Assembly: GCA_903875465.1 (NCBI GenBank)
Contig: CAIQWB010000054.1
Coordinates: forward strand, 60,422 to 124,421
Length of the DNA stretch: 64,000 nt
Direction: 5' to 3'
Origin: an uncultured Verrucomicrobia subdivision 3 bacterium
GTDB lineage: Bacteria > Verrucomicrobiota > Verrucomicrobiia > Limisphaerales > UBA11358
A program made the position numbers and the translations under genes. How positions within the stretch are numbered: position 1 is the first letter of the stretch; each line of letters begins with the position of its first letter. The notes beneath the pieces are model-generated. The model had not been told where the DNA came from, did no database searches, and saw only the letters and a program-made list of their open reading frames with translations. Of this stretch, positions 26,670 to 37,300 are shown one piece after another.

Positions 26670-29600
26670 ATGAACCTGAGCCCGCCAATGCATCCTGGCC
26701 GCCCATCTTGGGCAGACTGGCTGTTGCGGGGATGCCTGGCCATGCTGCTGCTGGGCGTGGCACCACCGGCCCTGGCCCTGGACCCGGCCAGGTCCATTTC
26801 TCAGTATAACTGCCGTCACTGGACCCGCCAGAATGGCCTGCCGGCCGACAAGATCAATGACGTGACCCAAAGCTCGGATGGATACATCTGGCTGGCCTCG
26901 GAAAATGGTCTGATTCGCTTTGATGGGCTGGAGTTCACCAACCTATCCATTGATTTGCCGACCGCCCGGGGCCGAAATGTCCGCAAACTCTCACCAGCCA
27001 GCACCGGCGGCATTCGCTTTGCCATTCAAGACGGGGGCTTTGGGAGTTACGATGGCAAACGCTTTGCCACCGTGGGTGGCACTCAATGGGCGCAACCAGA
27101 CCTTCAGGCCACCACCATTTTGGAGGCCCGGGATGGCACCGTATGGACCGGCATGAATCCAGGCATCAGCCACTGGGTGCTAGGCAATCCGGAAACCCAT
27201 TTTTACGGCACCAATCTCACCGGGCAGGTTATTTCCATGTGCGCCGACGCCACCGGGCAGATCTGGGTGGGCACCGCCGAGCATGGCTTGCTGTATTGGG
27301 CCGATGGCAAATTGCAACCCTTCCCCGCCCCGGAGCTTGAAAAAGCAAATATTTCCGCCTTGGCGGTTAGTGCCCACGGCGAGGTCTGGGTGGGCACGGA
27401 GCTGGGCTTGCAATGCTACGCCCATGGCAAGCCGCGAAAAATTCCGCGCTTTAACGGGGATGTCAAAACCTTGCTGGTGGATCGCCACGGCACCCTTTGG
27501 GTAGGCACGGCCGGCCAGGGATTGGCCCGCTACAAAGATGGCCATTTCTCCTGGCTGCGGCAGGCGGATGGGCTGGGCAGCGACTACCTCCTGGGCTTGG
27601 GGGAAGACACCGAAGGCAGTCTCTGGATCGGCACGCGCGATGGACTAACCCAGTTATCGGACACCAAACTGCCCATTTTCTCCGAGCACGATGGCATCGG
27701 CGCAGGCTCCAGCCACATGGTGGCTGCATCACAAAATGGTGGCTTGTGGATCGGCACCGACCTGGGGCTCTCCTACTTGGATGATCAAATGGTCACCAAT
27801 TATACCTGGGGACCCCGGCCATCAAACACCTATATCAAGCTGGTATTCGCCACCCGCCAAGGGGAAATTTACACCGAAGACGGCGAAAAGAATATCAAAG
27901 TCCTGGGCCGTGGTGACGAACCGGGCCAGCCGGTCAGCCCAGTGTGGACCTCGGCCATCACGGAGGACGCCACCAGTCTGGTTTTGGCCGTGGGGGACGC
28001 CCTGATAAGACTGACGAATGGCAAACCAACCTCGTACCAATACCCGCCCGGCCGGCAGCCGGAATTTTATTGGATTAACAACTTATACACTGCCCGGGAT
28101 GGCGCGCTCTGGGTGGCCAGCAAAAATGGTGTCTTTCGGCTGGACCAGGGAACTGTCCGGCATTGGAGCGCCAGCACTGGCCTGTCCGGCGACAATGTCC
28201 AATGGATCTGCGAAGACACCGATGGCAGCATCTGGGTGGGATTGGGCTCAGGCATCGCCCGCATCAAGGGCGGAGAATTAAAAAACATCACCCCGGCTGA
28301 TGGATTGGCCGATAATTGGATCTATGCCATGGTGCCGGATGATTACGGCAGTTTCTGGTTTGATTCCGGCCGGGGCATTTTTCGGGCCAGCCGCCAGAGC
28401 CTGAATGAGGTTGCCGATGGCAAATCCGCCCGTGTCCAATGCGAATTATTTGACGGTTTGGAATCTGTGAAAGCCACTGGCCGGACTGACCAGGAAAATT
28501 CGGGTTGTAAAACCCGGGATGGCCGCATCTGGTTTCCCTGCCCTTGGGGCGTGGTGATGATCGACCCCAAGCATATCCCCACCAATGCGGTGCCGCCGCC
28601 GGTGCACATCAGCCGGGTCCTGGTTAATGGCCGGGAATTTAATCCGGCGGCCGACTTGGACGTGCCGCCCGGCAAGGGCGAAATGGAAATTGATTTCACC
28701 GCATTGACGTTCCTGGCTCCCAATAACGCCAGGTTTAAGTGCCAGTTGGTCGGCTGGGACAATGACTGGCAGTCACTGGGTCACCGGCGCACCGCCCTCT
28801 ACACCAATCTCAAACCCGGCAACTACTCCTTCCGCGTGATTGCGGCCAATGCCGACGGGGTTTGGAACCTGACCGGGGCAACCCTTAACCTCAAATTGCG
28901 CCCGTTTTTTTATCAAACCGCCTGGTTTTATTGGCTCTGCGCCGCGCTGACGTTCGCCGGAGGCGCAACCATCTATCGCTGGCGCGTCCGCCTGGCAGCA
29001 TTCAAGCAACGCGCGGTACAACAGGCCCGCGCGGAGCTCGAGGCGGAGGTGAGTAAGCGCACCGCCGAACTGGCCCGCGCCAATGACTGCCTGCAACGGG
29101 AAATCGCCGAGCGCGAACGCATGCAAAGCGAAATTGCCACGGCGCAGGCGCGCCTTCTGGAAAATTCTCGTTTGGCGGGCATGGCAGAAGTGGCCACCAA
29201 CGTGCTGCACAATGTCGGCAACGTGCTCAACAGTGTGAATGTCTCCGCCGCGCTGGTCACGGACCAGACCCGCAAGTCCAAGGTGGCCTATGTCGGCAAG
29301 GTGGCCGGACTGCTCGCGGAGCGCTCCACCGATCTGGGCGAATTCATGACCCTGGATCCCCAAGGCCGGCAGTTACCCGGCTTTATCAACGATCTCGCCG
29401 GACAACTGGCCAAAGAACAACAAAACACCCTCCAGGAGCTGGCGTCCCTCCAGCAACATATTGATCACATCAAGGACATTGTGGCCCGCCAGCAAAGCTA
29501 TGCCAAAATCTCCGGCGTCTCTGAGGTCATCCCCGCCCGGAAGTTGGTGGAGGATGCCCTCTTGATGAATGCGGGCTCCATGCCCCGGCACGGTATCGAA

Positions 29601-29990
29601 CTAATTCGCGAGTATGCCGAGGTGCCACCCGTGAATGTGGAAAAACACAAGGTGTTGCAAATCCTCGTCAACCTCATCCGCAATGCCAAATATGCCTGTA
29701 ATGAATCCCGGCGGGCGGACAAACAAATCCGGCTGCAGATCGCCGGTTCCGCTGCGGGAGTGAGCATCACGGTCATGGATAATGGAGTTGGCATAGCTCC
29801 CGAGCATCTGAACCGCCTGTTCCATCATGGCTTTACCACCCGCCAGGGCGGGCATGGCTTTGGCCTGCATAGCAGTGCCCTTGCCGCCCGGGAATTGGGC
29901 GGCACCCTGACCTTTCACAGCGCTGGTCCCGGTCTCGGGGCCACCTTCACCCTTACCCTGCCCCCCTCCGCACACACGAACAACTCATGA
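26670..29990 (+). CDS. Propeller-type sensor histidine kinase
   Basis: A 1106-residue membrane sensor. A signal peptide or TM (about 16-37) is followed by about a dozen two-component-regulator propeller repeats (pattern GxxWxGTxxGLxR/SxxD, about 45-630). A Y_Y_Y domain (about 640-740), a TM helix (about 750-772) and a coiled coil follow. The kinase has an atypical phosphoacceptor motif NVLHNVGNVLNSV with His847 and a C-terminal HATPase_c domain (MDNGVGIAPEHL, GGHGFGLHSSAL). The periplasmic propeller likely senses a sugar or polysaccharide fragment. Its TGA overlaps the start of the next gene (ATGA at 29987-29990), so the two are expressed together. No DNA-binding output domain is present. Confidence 0.9.
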   Translation: MNLSPPMHPGRPSWADWLLRGCLAMLLLGVAPPALALDPARSISQYNCRHWTRQNGLPADKINDVTQSSDGYIWLASENGLIRFDGLEFTNLSIDLPTARGRNVRKLSPASTGGIRFAIQDGGFGSYDGKRFATVGGTQWAQPDLQATTILEARDGTVWTGMNPGISHWVLGNPETHFYGTNLTGQVISMCADATGQIWVGTAEHGLLYWADGKLQPFPAPELEKANISALAVSAHGEVWVGTELGLQCYAHGKPRKIPRFNGDVKTLLVDRHGTLWVGTAGQGLARYKDGHFSWLRQADGLGSDYLLGLGEDTEGSLWIGTRDGLTQLSDTKLPIFSEHDGIGAGSSHMVAASQNGGLWIGTDLGLSYLDDQMVTNYTWGPRPSNTYIKLVFATRQGEIYTEDGEKNIKVLGRGDEPGQPVSPVWTSAITEDATSLVLAVGDALIRLTNGKPTSYQYPPGRQPEFYWINNLYTARDGALWVASKNGVFRLDQGTVRHWSASTGLSGDNVQWICEDTDGSIWVGLGSGIARIKGGELKNITPADGLADNWIYAMVPDDYGSFWFDSGRGIFRASRQSLNEVADGKSARVQCELFDGLESVKATGRTDQENSGCKTRDGRIWFPCPWGVVMIDPKHIPTNAVPPPVHISRVLVNGREFNPAADLDVPPGKGEMEIDFTALTFLAPNNARFKCQLVGWDNDWQSLGHRRTALYTNLKPGNYSFRVIAANADGVWNLTGATLNLKLRPFFYQTAWFYWLCAALTFAGGATIYRWRVRLAAFKQRAVQQARAELEAEVSKRTAELARANDCLQREIAERERMQSEIATAQARLLENSRLAGMAEVATNVLHNVGNVLNSVNVSAALVTDQTRKSKVAYVGKVAGLLAERSTDLGEFMTLDPQGRQLPGFINDLAGQLAKEQQNTLQELASLQQHIDHIKDIVARQQSYAKISGVSEVIPARKLVEDALLMNAGSMPRHGIELIREYAEVPPVNVEKHKVLQILVNLIRNAKYACNESRRADKQIRLQIAGSAAGVSITVMDNGVGIAPEHLNRLFHHGFTTRQGGHGFGLHSSALAARELGGTLTFHSAGPGLGATFTLTLPPSAHTNNS

Positions 29991-31756
29991 AACTGCCCAT
30001 TCTGGCCCCCAATCAACGCATCCTGGTGATTGACGATAATCAGGCCATCCACGAAGATTTCAAAAAAATCCTGCTCCCCGCCGATCCAGGGAGCCTGCGC
30101 CTGGCGGCGGCCGGGGCGAAACTCTTTGGCCAGCCGGTGACCCCCGCCGAATCCCCCGGGTTTTGCCTGGACACCGCAGCCAGTGGCGAGGAAGGCCTCT
30201 CGCTCGTGGAGTCCGCTCGCGAACAGGGGCGGCCTTACGCCCTGGCGTTTGTGGATGTGCGCATGGCCCCCGGCTGGGACGGCATGGAAACCACCGCGCG
30301 CATTTGCGCGGCCGACCCGGACATTCAAATCGTGATCTGCACAGCCTATTCCGACTATTCCTGGGAGGAAATGATTGCCCGCCTGGGTCAGAGTGACCGT
30401 CTCGTGATTCTTAAAAAGCCGTTTGACACCATCGAAGTCCTGCAATTGGCCCATGCCCTCACCCAAAAATGGGACTGGGGCCAGGCCGCGGGGGCGCGCA
30501 TGGACCAACTGGCCACCATGGTGACCCAGCGCACCAGCGAACTCCAGGCGGCCAACAGCCAGCTAAAACTTGAAATGGCCGAACATGCGCGCACCGAAGC
30601 CGAACTCCGGCAGGCCCAAAAAATGGAGGCTGTGGGCCAGCTGGCGGGCGGCATTGCGCATGACTTTAATAATCTACTCACCGTAATCCGAGGATACACA
30701 AATTTTTTAGCCCAGGACCTGCCGCGCAGCGAAAAAGTGGTGGAAGCCCTTCGGGAAATTGATTCCGCCGCGGAACGGGCCGCCCGCCTGACCGCGCAAA
30801 TGCTGATGTTCAGCCGAAAAAAACGGATGCAGGCCCAGCCCGTCAACCTCCCGGACCTGATCACCCAGTTTGGCAGCATGCTCGGCCGCGTGTTGGGCGA
30901 GCAGATCACCATGGATATTTCGGGGGGCGACACCCCGCTGGTGATTCAAGCCGACCCGGTGATGATTGAAATGGTTATTTTGAACCTGGCATTAAATGCC
31001 CGGGATGCCATGCCGCAGGGTGGCACCCTCCAAATCAGCGCGCGCTCTCGGGAAATCACCCATGGGGCTGCCCAGCGCCATCCCCAGTCCCGCCCCGGCC
31101 TGTTCGCCTGCCTGTTGGTGGCCGACACCGGTTGTGGCATCCCCCAGGAATTGCTGCCCCATCTGTTCGAGCCCTTCTTCACCACCAAGGAGCCGGGCAA
31201 AGGGACCGGCCTGGGCTTGGCCTCCGCCTATGGCATTATCAAACAACATGGTGGCTGGATCGAAGTCGAAAGTGACCCCGGCGAAGGCACACGATTCCAT
31301 ATTTTCCTGCCGGCGGAAATCAAGGCAGCCAGCCACAGGGAGACCACACCCGCGCCCCCGCCTGCCCGGGGTGGCAAGGAAATCATCCTGCTGGTGGAAG
31401 ACGAAGCCCCAGTAAGGCAGTTGGCAAAAAAATTGCTGGAACGCCAGGGGTACCGCGTCTTCGAGGCAGGCTCTGGCCGGGAAGGTCTGGCCGTGTGGGA
31501 GCAACATCAACACGCAATCGACCTGCTGCTCACCGATATGATCATGCCGGGCGGCTGGACTGGCCGGGAATTGGCCGACCGCATTCGCGCCAAAAAGCCC
31601 GAAATCAAAATTATCTACTCCACCGGATACAGCCCTGAACTCTTCAGCCAGGACATGCTGCTCAAGGAAGGCTTGAATTTTCTAGCCAAACCCTACCTGC
31701 CCAACCACCTGATTGAAACTGTCCGCCGCTGCCTTGATAACCCGCCCCCTGCCTAG
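29987..31756 (+). CDS. REC-histidine kinase-REC hybrid
   Basis: A 589-residue cytoplasmic phosphorelay protein. An N-terminal receiver has [11 protein letters not shown] and phospho-Asp90 in FVDVRMAP, with an unusual insertion of about 30 residues after the first helix. A coiled coil (about 180-210) leads to a HisKA domain ([11 protein letters not shown], His225) and HATPase_c ([22 protein letters not shown]). A C-terminal receiver has phospho-Asp517 in [10 protein letters not shown]. It presumably takes the signal of the coupled upstream kinase and passes it on. No DNA-binding domain is present, so a further output partner is needed. Confidence 0.9.
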   Translation: MKLPILAPNQRILVIDDNQAIHEDFKKILLPADPGSLRLAAAGAKLFGQPVTPAESPGFCLDTAASGEEGLSLVESAREQGRPYALAFVDVRMAPGWDGMETTARICAADPDIQIVICTAYSDYSWEEMIARLGQSDRLVILKKPFDTIEVLQLAHALTQKWDWGQAAGARMDQLATMVTQRTSELQAANSQLKLEMAEHARTEAELRQAQKMEAVGQLAGGIAHDFNNLLTVIRGYTNFLAQDLPRSEKVVEALREIDSAAERAARLTAQMLMFSRKKRMQAQPVNLPDLITQFGSMLGRVLGEQITMDISGGDTPLVIQADPVMIEMVILNLALNARDAMPQGGTLQISARSREITHGAAQRHPQSRPGLFACLLVADTGCGIPQELLPHLFEPFFTTKEPGKGTGLGLASAYGIIKQHGGWIEVESDPGEGTRFHIFLPAEIKAASHRETTPAPPPARGGKEIILLVEDEAPVRQLAKKLLERQGYRVFEAGSGREGLAVWEQHQHAIDLLLTDMIMPGGWTGRELADRIRAKKPEIKIIYSTGYSPELFSQDMLLKEGLNFLAKPYLPNHLIETVRRCLDNPPPA

Positions 31757-31957
31757 TGGTTTGTGGTTGATTTGCTCCCCGTATGTGCCGGTCAACCGTG
31801 GGCTTGCGTAGCCTCCTCCCGGCCGCACTGGCATCCTCGCCGGGGGTTGTGGCAGCGTCTCGCCGCCACACCTTTCAAAAGCAAGGCACCCGCCACCAAG
31901 AACCGCCACCCTCAGTCGTAACCGAAGCTTTTTGAGTGGCCCCCCTGCGCCCCAGCG

Positions 31958-31986
31958 TTGACACCCGGCCCAAATTGGATCATATT
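31958..31986 (+). promoter_or_regulatory. Promoter of tRNA-Glu
   Basis: A perfect TTGACA (31958-31963), 17-base spacer and CATATT (31981-31986) predict a start near 31993, seven bases before the mature tRNA. Confidence 0.65.
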
Positions 31987-31999
31987 TCAAACAGTGGCT

Positions 32000-32074
32000 G
32001 GCGTGTTCGTCTATCGGCTAGGACGTGGCCTTCTCAAGGCTGAAAGAGGGGTTCGATTCCCCTACGCGCTACCA
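32000..32074 (+). tRNA. tRNA-Glu (anticodon CTC)
   Basis: A full cloverleaf can be drawn. The acceptor GGCGTGT pairs with ACGCGCT (one G-U at position 1:72 and one within). The D stem is GTC/GAC, and the anticodon loop TTCTCAA carries CTC at 32033-32035. The T arm AGGGG-TTCGATT-CCCCT and an encoded CCA (32072-32074) complete it. The body sequence matches bacterial tRNA-Glu (TTCGTCTA...GGTTCGATTCC). Confidence 0.93.
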
Positions 32075-32356
32075 AAAGCACTTCCAACCAATAAAAAATT
32101 GATTTCCCCCATTCAAACTCTTGCATAAGCGGGCTATTGCTAAGCCGCCTGCCAAATTGCCCATCCCTTTCATAAACGATTACCGATTACTTTCTGGGTA
32201 ACGGGAGCAAAATATTTGCATCGTTTGGCTGGGGTGTTAACCCTGGCAAGTCCGTAATTTGCGGGGCAAGGCCTGGCGGGCGGCGTAATCGAACATGCCC
32301 CAATCCAGACTTGTAGCGCAGCATGCCCACCAGTAAGGTCACGCTAGGTTCCACCG

Positions 32357-34174
32357 ATGAAAACCATTAGCCTGCTCATCCTAATTTGCCTCGGCGACAC
32401 CCTGGCCCGGGGCGAACTCGTCATCGCCCGCCAGGGCCAGGCCGCCTGCGTGATTGTACAATCCCCGGCGGCCACTGCGGTGGACCAGCACGCCGCCACT
32501 GAACTCGCCTGGCATTTACACCTGATCACCGGTGCGGACTTTCCCATCCAAACCAACCTTCCCGCGCAAGCCACCAATGCGCTCATCGTCGGCCCGGGCC
32601 CTCTGGCCGCACAGTGTTTTCCCAAAGTCAATTTCGCCCGCTTGGGTCCGGAGGAATTCGTCCTGCGCACCAGCGGCTCGAGCCTGCTCATCGCCGGTGG
32701 CACGCCGCGCGGGACCTTATACGCGGTCAATCACTTCTTATCGGACCAATGCGGTGTCCGCTGGTGGACGCCTTGGGCCACGAACCTTCCGCACCAGGCC
32801 ACCCTGCGCGTGCCGAACCTCAATGTGCGCCAGCAACCCGTCTTCGAATATCGCGAGCCTTTTTGGTTTGCCGGGTTTGACCCCCTCTGGAAATCGCGCA
32901 ACAACGTGAATGGCGTGAACGCCGAACCCCGGCTGCTGCCCCCTGAACTGGGCGGCGGCATCACGTATCTGGGCTTCGCCCACACCTTTTATCCCCTCGT
33001 ACCGCCAGCAAAGCATTTCGCAGCGCATCCCGAATGGTACAGCCTCGTGAACGGCCATCGCACCGCGGCAAACGCCCAACTCTGCCTCTCCAACCCCCAA
33101 TTGCGCGACTTTGTAACCAGCCAGGTCCGGGCCATGCTGCGCGCCGCGCCGGACACCAAAATCATCTCCGTGTCCCAGAACGATTGCGGCGGAGCCTGTC
33201 AATGCCCCGCCTGCCAGGCCATCGATCAGGCGGAAGGCAGCGCCTCGGCCAGCGTCATCACGTTTGTTAATTATATTGCCGCGCAAATCGAACCCGAGTT
33301 TCCCGGCGTGGCAGTGGATACCTTTGCCTACCAATACACCCGTCACCCGCCCCGCACTGTAAAGCCCCGCGCGAATGTCATCGTTCGGCTGTGCTCCATT
33401 GAATGCAACTTCCACGCCCCGTGGGATGACCCGTCCAACGCGGCTTTTTTGACCGACCTGCAAGGCTGGTCGAAATTATGCCAGCGTCTCTATGTCTGGG
33501 ATTATACTACCGACTTTGCGAATTATGTGCTGCCCCACCCCAACTGGTTCACCCTCGGACCGGATGCGCGCCTCTTCGCCCAATACCATGTGCGGGGCGT
33601 TTTTTCCGAGGGCGCTTACCAGGGGTGGGGCGGCGAAATGGGCGAATTGCGCGCGTGGGTCCTGGCGCAATTGTTTTGGAATCCCCAAGTCGATGACCGG
33701 GCGCTCATCCAGGAGTTCTTAACCGGCTATTACGGCCCCGCCGCCGCACCACTGATCCGGCGCTACCTTGATTTGGAGGATGACGCCGCCCGGGGCTTTT
33801 ACCTCGGCTGTTACACCCGTCCCCACGCCCCGTATCGCACCTTCCAAGTCCTGTCGGCCGCGGAGCAATTGTGGCAGCAGGCCGAGCAGGCCGTTGTGGG
33901 GGATCCAGATTTGTCCGCACGGGTGCGCCAGGCCCATTTGCCTGTGCGGCTTGCCTGGCTGCGCGACTGGACCCAGCTCCGCGCGGAATGCCTTGCCCAA
34001 AAAGCTGTGTGGTCCTTGCCTGATTCCCGTGCGGAAGTCGCCCGGCAATTCGCGAGCGTCTGCGCCGGCATGCCCGGCCAGGAGTGGACCCACGTCACAG
34101 TCCTTAACGAATCTGGCCTGACCGTGGACCAGTTTCTCGCGCCTTGCCTTGCTGGCGAGCAGCGAAACCCGTAG
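32357..34174 (+). CDS. Secreted DUF4838 protein, glycoside-hydrolase-like
   Basis: A 605-residue protein with a signal peptide (about 1-19). Residues about 20-130 resemble the GH67/GH20-type N-terminal beta/alpha domain (ATELAWHLHLITGADFPI). The rest is a DUF4838-like barrel with LSNPQLRDFV, SVSQNDCGGACQCPAC, a Cys-rich clamp (Cys at about 276-288) and WDYTTDFANYVLPHPNW. DUF4838 proteins are common in verrucomicrobial and Bacteroidetes glycan loci and are thought to be hydrolases, but their substrates are mostly unknown. It is preceded by tRNA-Glu and 282 bp of unassigned DNA, and is convergent with the large hybrid kinase. Possible catalytic acids are within the Asn-Asp and Glu-Asn segments; I do not assign them. 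Confidence 0.8.
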   Translation: MKTISLLILICLGDTLARGELVIARQGQAACVIVQSPAATAVDQHAATELAWHLHLITGADFPIQTNLPAQATNALIVGPGPLAAQCFPKVNFARLGPEEFVLRTSGSSLLIAGGTPRGTLYAVNHFLSDQCGVRWWTPWATNLPHQATLRVPNLNVRQQPVFEYREPFWFAGFDPLWKSRNNVNGVNAEPRLLPPELGGGITYLGFAHTFYPLVPPAKHFAAHPEWYSLVNGHRTAANAQLCLSNPQLRDFVTSQVRAMLRAAPDTKIISVSQNDCGGACQCPACQAIDQAEGSASASVITFVNYIAAQIEPEFPGVAVDTFAYQYTRHPPRTVKPRANVIVRLCSIECNFHAPWDDPSNAAFLTDLQGWSKLCQRLYVWDYTTDFANYVLPHPNWFTLGPDARLFAQYHVRGVFSEGAYQGWGGEMGELRAWVLAQLFWNPQVDDRALIQEFLTGYYGPAAAPLIRRYLDLEDDAARGFYLGCYTRPHAPYRTFQVLSAAEQLWQQAEQAVVGDPDLSARVRQAHLPVRLAWLRDWTQLRAECLAQKAVWSLPDSRAEVARQFASVCAGMPGQEWTHVTVLNESGLTVDQFLAPCLAGEQRNP

Positions 34175-34313
34175 CTGTATCTCTGCCCGCCATCCGTAGT
34201 TCCATTGCCCGCTGCTGCTTTCCCACTCTCAATTACGGCCGCACCAATCGCGAGGCATCCTGAGGTTTGGATTTTGCAGGTTCTCCAATCTTATACCCTC
34301 GTTCCCAGATGCC

Positions 34314-37300
34314 TCAATGCCTGGCCAGCACCCGTTGCACCGTTTGCGCCAGCGCCCGGAGGGCGAGGGGCTTTTCCAGAAGCTCACTGATGCCCGCCTC
34401 CCGCAAGGTGGCCGGCTCCAGTGCATAGGCATAACCGGTGCTGAGAATCACCGGCAAATCCGGCCGGATGTCATGAAACTGCCGCGCCACCTCCAGTCCG
34501 CTAATTTCCGGCATGGTCAGATCCGTGATGAGCAGGTCAAAGTCCGCTGGGTTTTCGCGGAACCGCCGCAGCGCCTCACTGGCCAGATTACAGTTGGTGA
34601 CCTGATAATTCAGCCGCTGCAACAGGCCTTGGAACGGCTCGGTTAGCGCCGGCTCATCATCTAGGATCAGAATGCGCTGCCCGTGTCCGCGCGGAATGTC
34701 CCGCAGCAGGCCCGCTGGCGGCACGGGATCGGTGATCTGGGCGGGGAAATAGATATCAAAGGTGGTACCCTGGCCGGGCTGGCTCCTGACCGTGATAATA
34801 CCTTCATGGGACTGCACGATGCCATGCACCACGGCCAGCCCAAGGCCGGTGCCTTTGCCCACCGGCTTGGTGGTGAAAAATGGCTCAAAAATACGCTCCA
34901 AAGTGCGGGCATCCATGCCGTGCCCCGTGTCCGCCACCGTCAGCCGTGTGTAGCGGATGGGCCGGAGTTGCGGGTGCTCTTGGCGGGCGGCTTCGTCCGG
35001 CTCATCTGCCACCAAGTTTAGCCGGAGGCATCCAGACTGGCCATCCATGGCATGGAGCGCATTGGTCGCCAAATTCATGGCCACCTGATAAATTTGGGTG
35101 GGATCGGCGAGCACGGGCGGCGCTTCACTATCGAGCTCAGTTTCAATCTGGATGCTGGCTGGCAGTGAGGCGCGGAGAAATTTGCCCACCTCTTTGAGCA
35201 CGGTATCCAAATGGATCACTTCGCGCTTTTGCTCACGCTGCCGGCTGAACGTCAAAATCTGCTGGACAAGGTCCTTGGCGCGATTGGCCGCCTTCAAAAT
35301 TTCCTCAACGTATTCCCGGGCTTGGGGATTGCCCGCAGACTTCTGCTGGAGCAGATAGCCGTAACCAAACATGGCGCAAAGAATGTTATTAAAGTCATGG
35401 GCAATGCCTCCCGCCAGCGTGCCAATGGCCTCCATTTTTTGCGCCTGCCGGTATTGGCCCTCGAGCTGCCGGCGTTTGGTGATGTCGTGAAATGTCCACA
35501 CCCGGCCGTAGATTTTGCCGTCCTGGCCACGCACCAGGGCGGTGTGCCGGTCCAGAATGGTGCCGTTTTTTAATTCCACTTCATCATGGCAGTATTGGTC
35601 GGGTAACTGCAAGAGTTTGCGGCTCTGCCGGGCAAATGCCTCCGGGTCGACCGTCTGCGCCTGGACAAACTCCAATTGCCGGGTATCGTCCGCCTGGTTT
35701 GCAATCTCTGGCGGAATTTGCCAGAAATCAGCGATTTTCTGATTCTGCAATATCTTCCGGTTTTCCCTGTCCACCACTAGAATGCCATCCGCCGACGAGT
35801 GCACCATGGCCTCGAGAAACGCAGTTTTCCAGAGTAATTCCTCCGTTTTAGTCTTCCGCTCGGTGATGTCCCGGATGAAGGCACAGTTAAATTCCTGGCC
35901 TTCAAAATTAATGTAATTCGCCGTGATCTCGACCGCCAGCGACCAGCCCTCTTTCGTGCGAAAGAGGGCTTCAAATGTCAGGATTTTATGCTCCCGCAGT
36001 TCCTGCCAGTGGGCCACCCAAGCCTGGCCGGCGTGGGCCGGGTTGAGATCCTGGGCCCCCAATGTGAGGATTTCCTCCGGAGTGTAACCCACCAACCGGC
36101 CAGCCGCGGCGTTCACCCGCACAAACCGCCCATCTGCGGCCAGCCAGAAAATCGCGTCCCCCGAATTTTCCATGGAAAACTGGCTCATCCGCAGGCTCTG
36201 CTCGGCCTGCTTGCTCACGGTGATGTCTCGCGCCACCACCACCGCCCCGGCAACGGCCCCGGCCGCGTCGCGAATGGGACTAAAACTGCAACTGCAAACC
36301 CAGGACTCCCCCGTGTCTTTGCGGCGGATGCTGTACTCCACATTGGTGGCTGTTTCACCCCGGAGCGCCCGCGGGACCGCCCATTGGTCCAGGGGCGCCG
36401 GCTCGCCGTTGGGCATGAAAATATCCAGAATGGCGGGATAATCATTGATGTGGCGCGCACACTCGGCCTTGCTCCGGAATTTATGGAAGGTTGCAAAAGC
36501 CTCGTTAAAATCAAGAAACTGACCGTTCGCATCGGCAATGAACACCGCATCCGTCATGCTTGCCAGCGCAGCGTCCAATTTTGCCCGGCTTTCGCGCAAC
36601 GCGGCCTCAGCCAGCTTCAAGTCATTGATATCCGTATATGTGCCAAACCATTTCAGCACCGCCCCTTGGGCATGGCGCAGCGGCACCGCGCGAATCAACC
36701 ACCAGCGATAGCTCCCATCCGCCCGGCGCAACCGGCTTTCCATGACAAAATTGCTGCCATTCTGCCAGGCCCGCCGCCAGGCCTCCCGGGCCACTGGCTG
36801 GTCGTCCGGATGGAAGGGTCGGATCCACCCGTCACCATAACTTTCTGCCAGTGTTAGCCCCGTGTAGGCCACCCACTGCTGGTTAAAATAAATATTCTGG
36901 CCGGCGGGATTGCAAATCCAAACGATTTGCGGCATGGATTCCGTCAGGGTGCGAAACGCCATTTCGCTGTCGCGCAAGGCCTGCTCGGCCGCTTTGCGCT
37001 CGGTAATCTCCACCACGGTGGTCACCACGTCAAAATTACCATCCGCGCGCGGCCGGCGAATATAGGAAAAGGCAACCCATACCACCTGACCGTCTTTCTT
37101 TACGTAGCGCTTCTCGAGCGCGAAGGCACCCACCCGGTCAGGGCCCAGTTGGTTAACCAAGGCATCCTGGCGTGGCCGGTCGTCCGGATGAGTAATTTGC
37201 CGGTAAATCCCGGGCTGGTTGTCCTCCTCAGCGGTCAGCCCGCAAATCCGCAGATGTGCGGCATTGGCAATGCGTTGATACTGACCGTTCGGCTGCTCGA

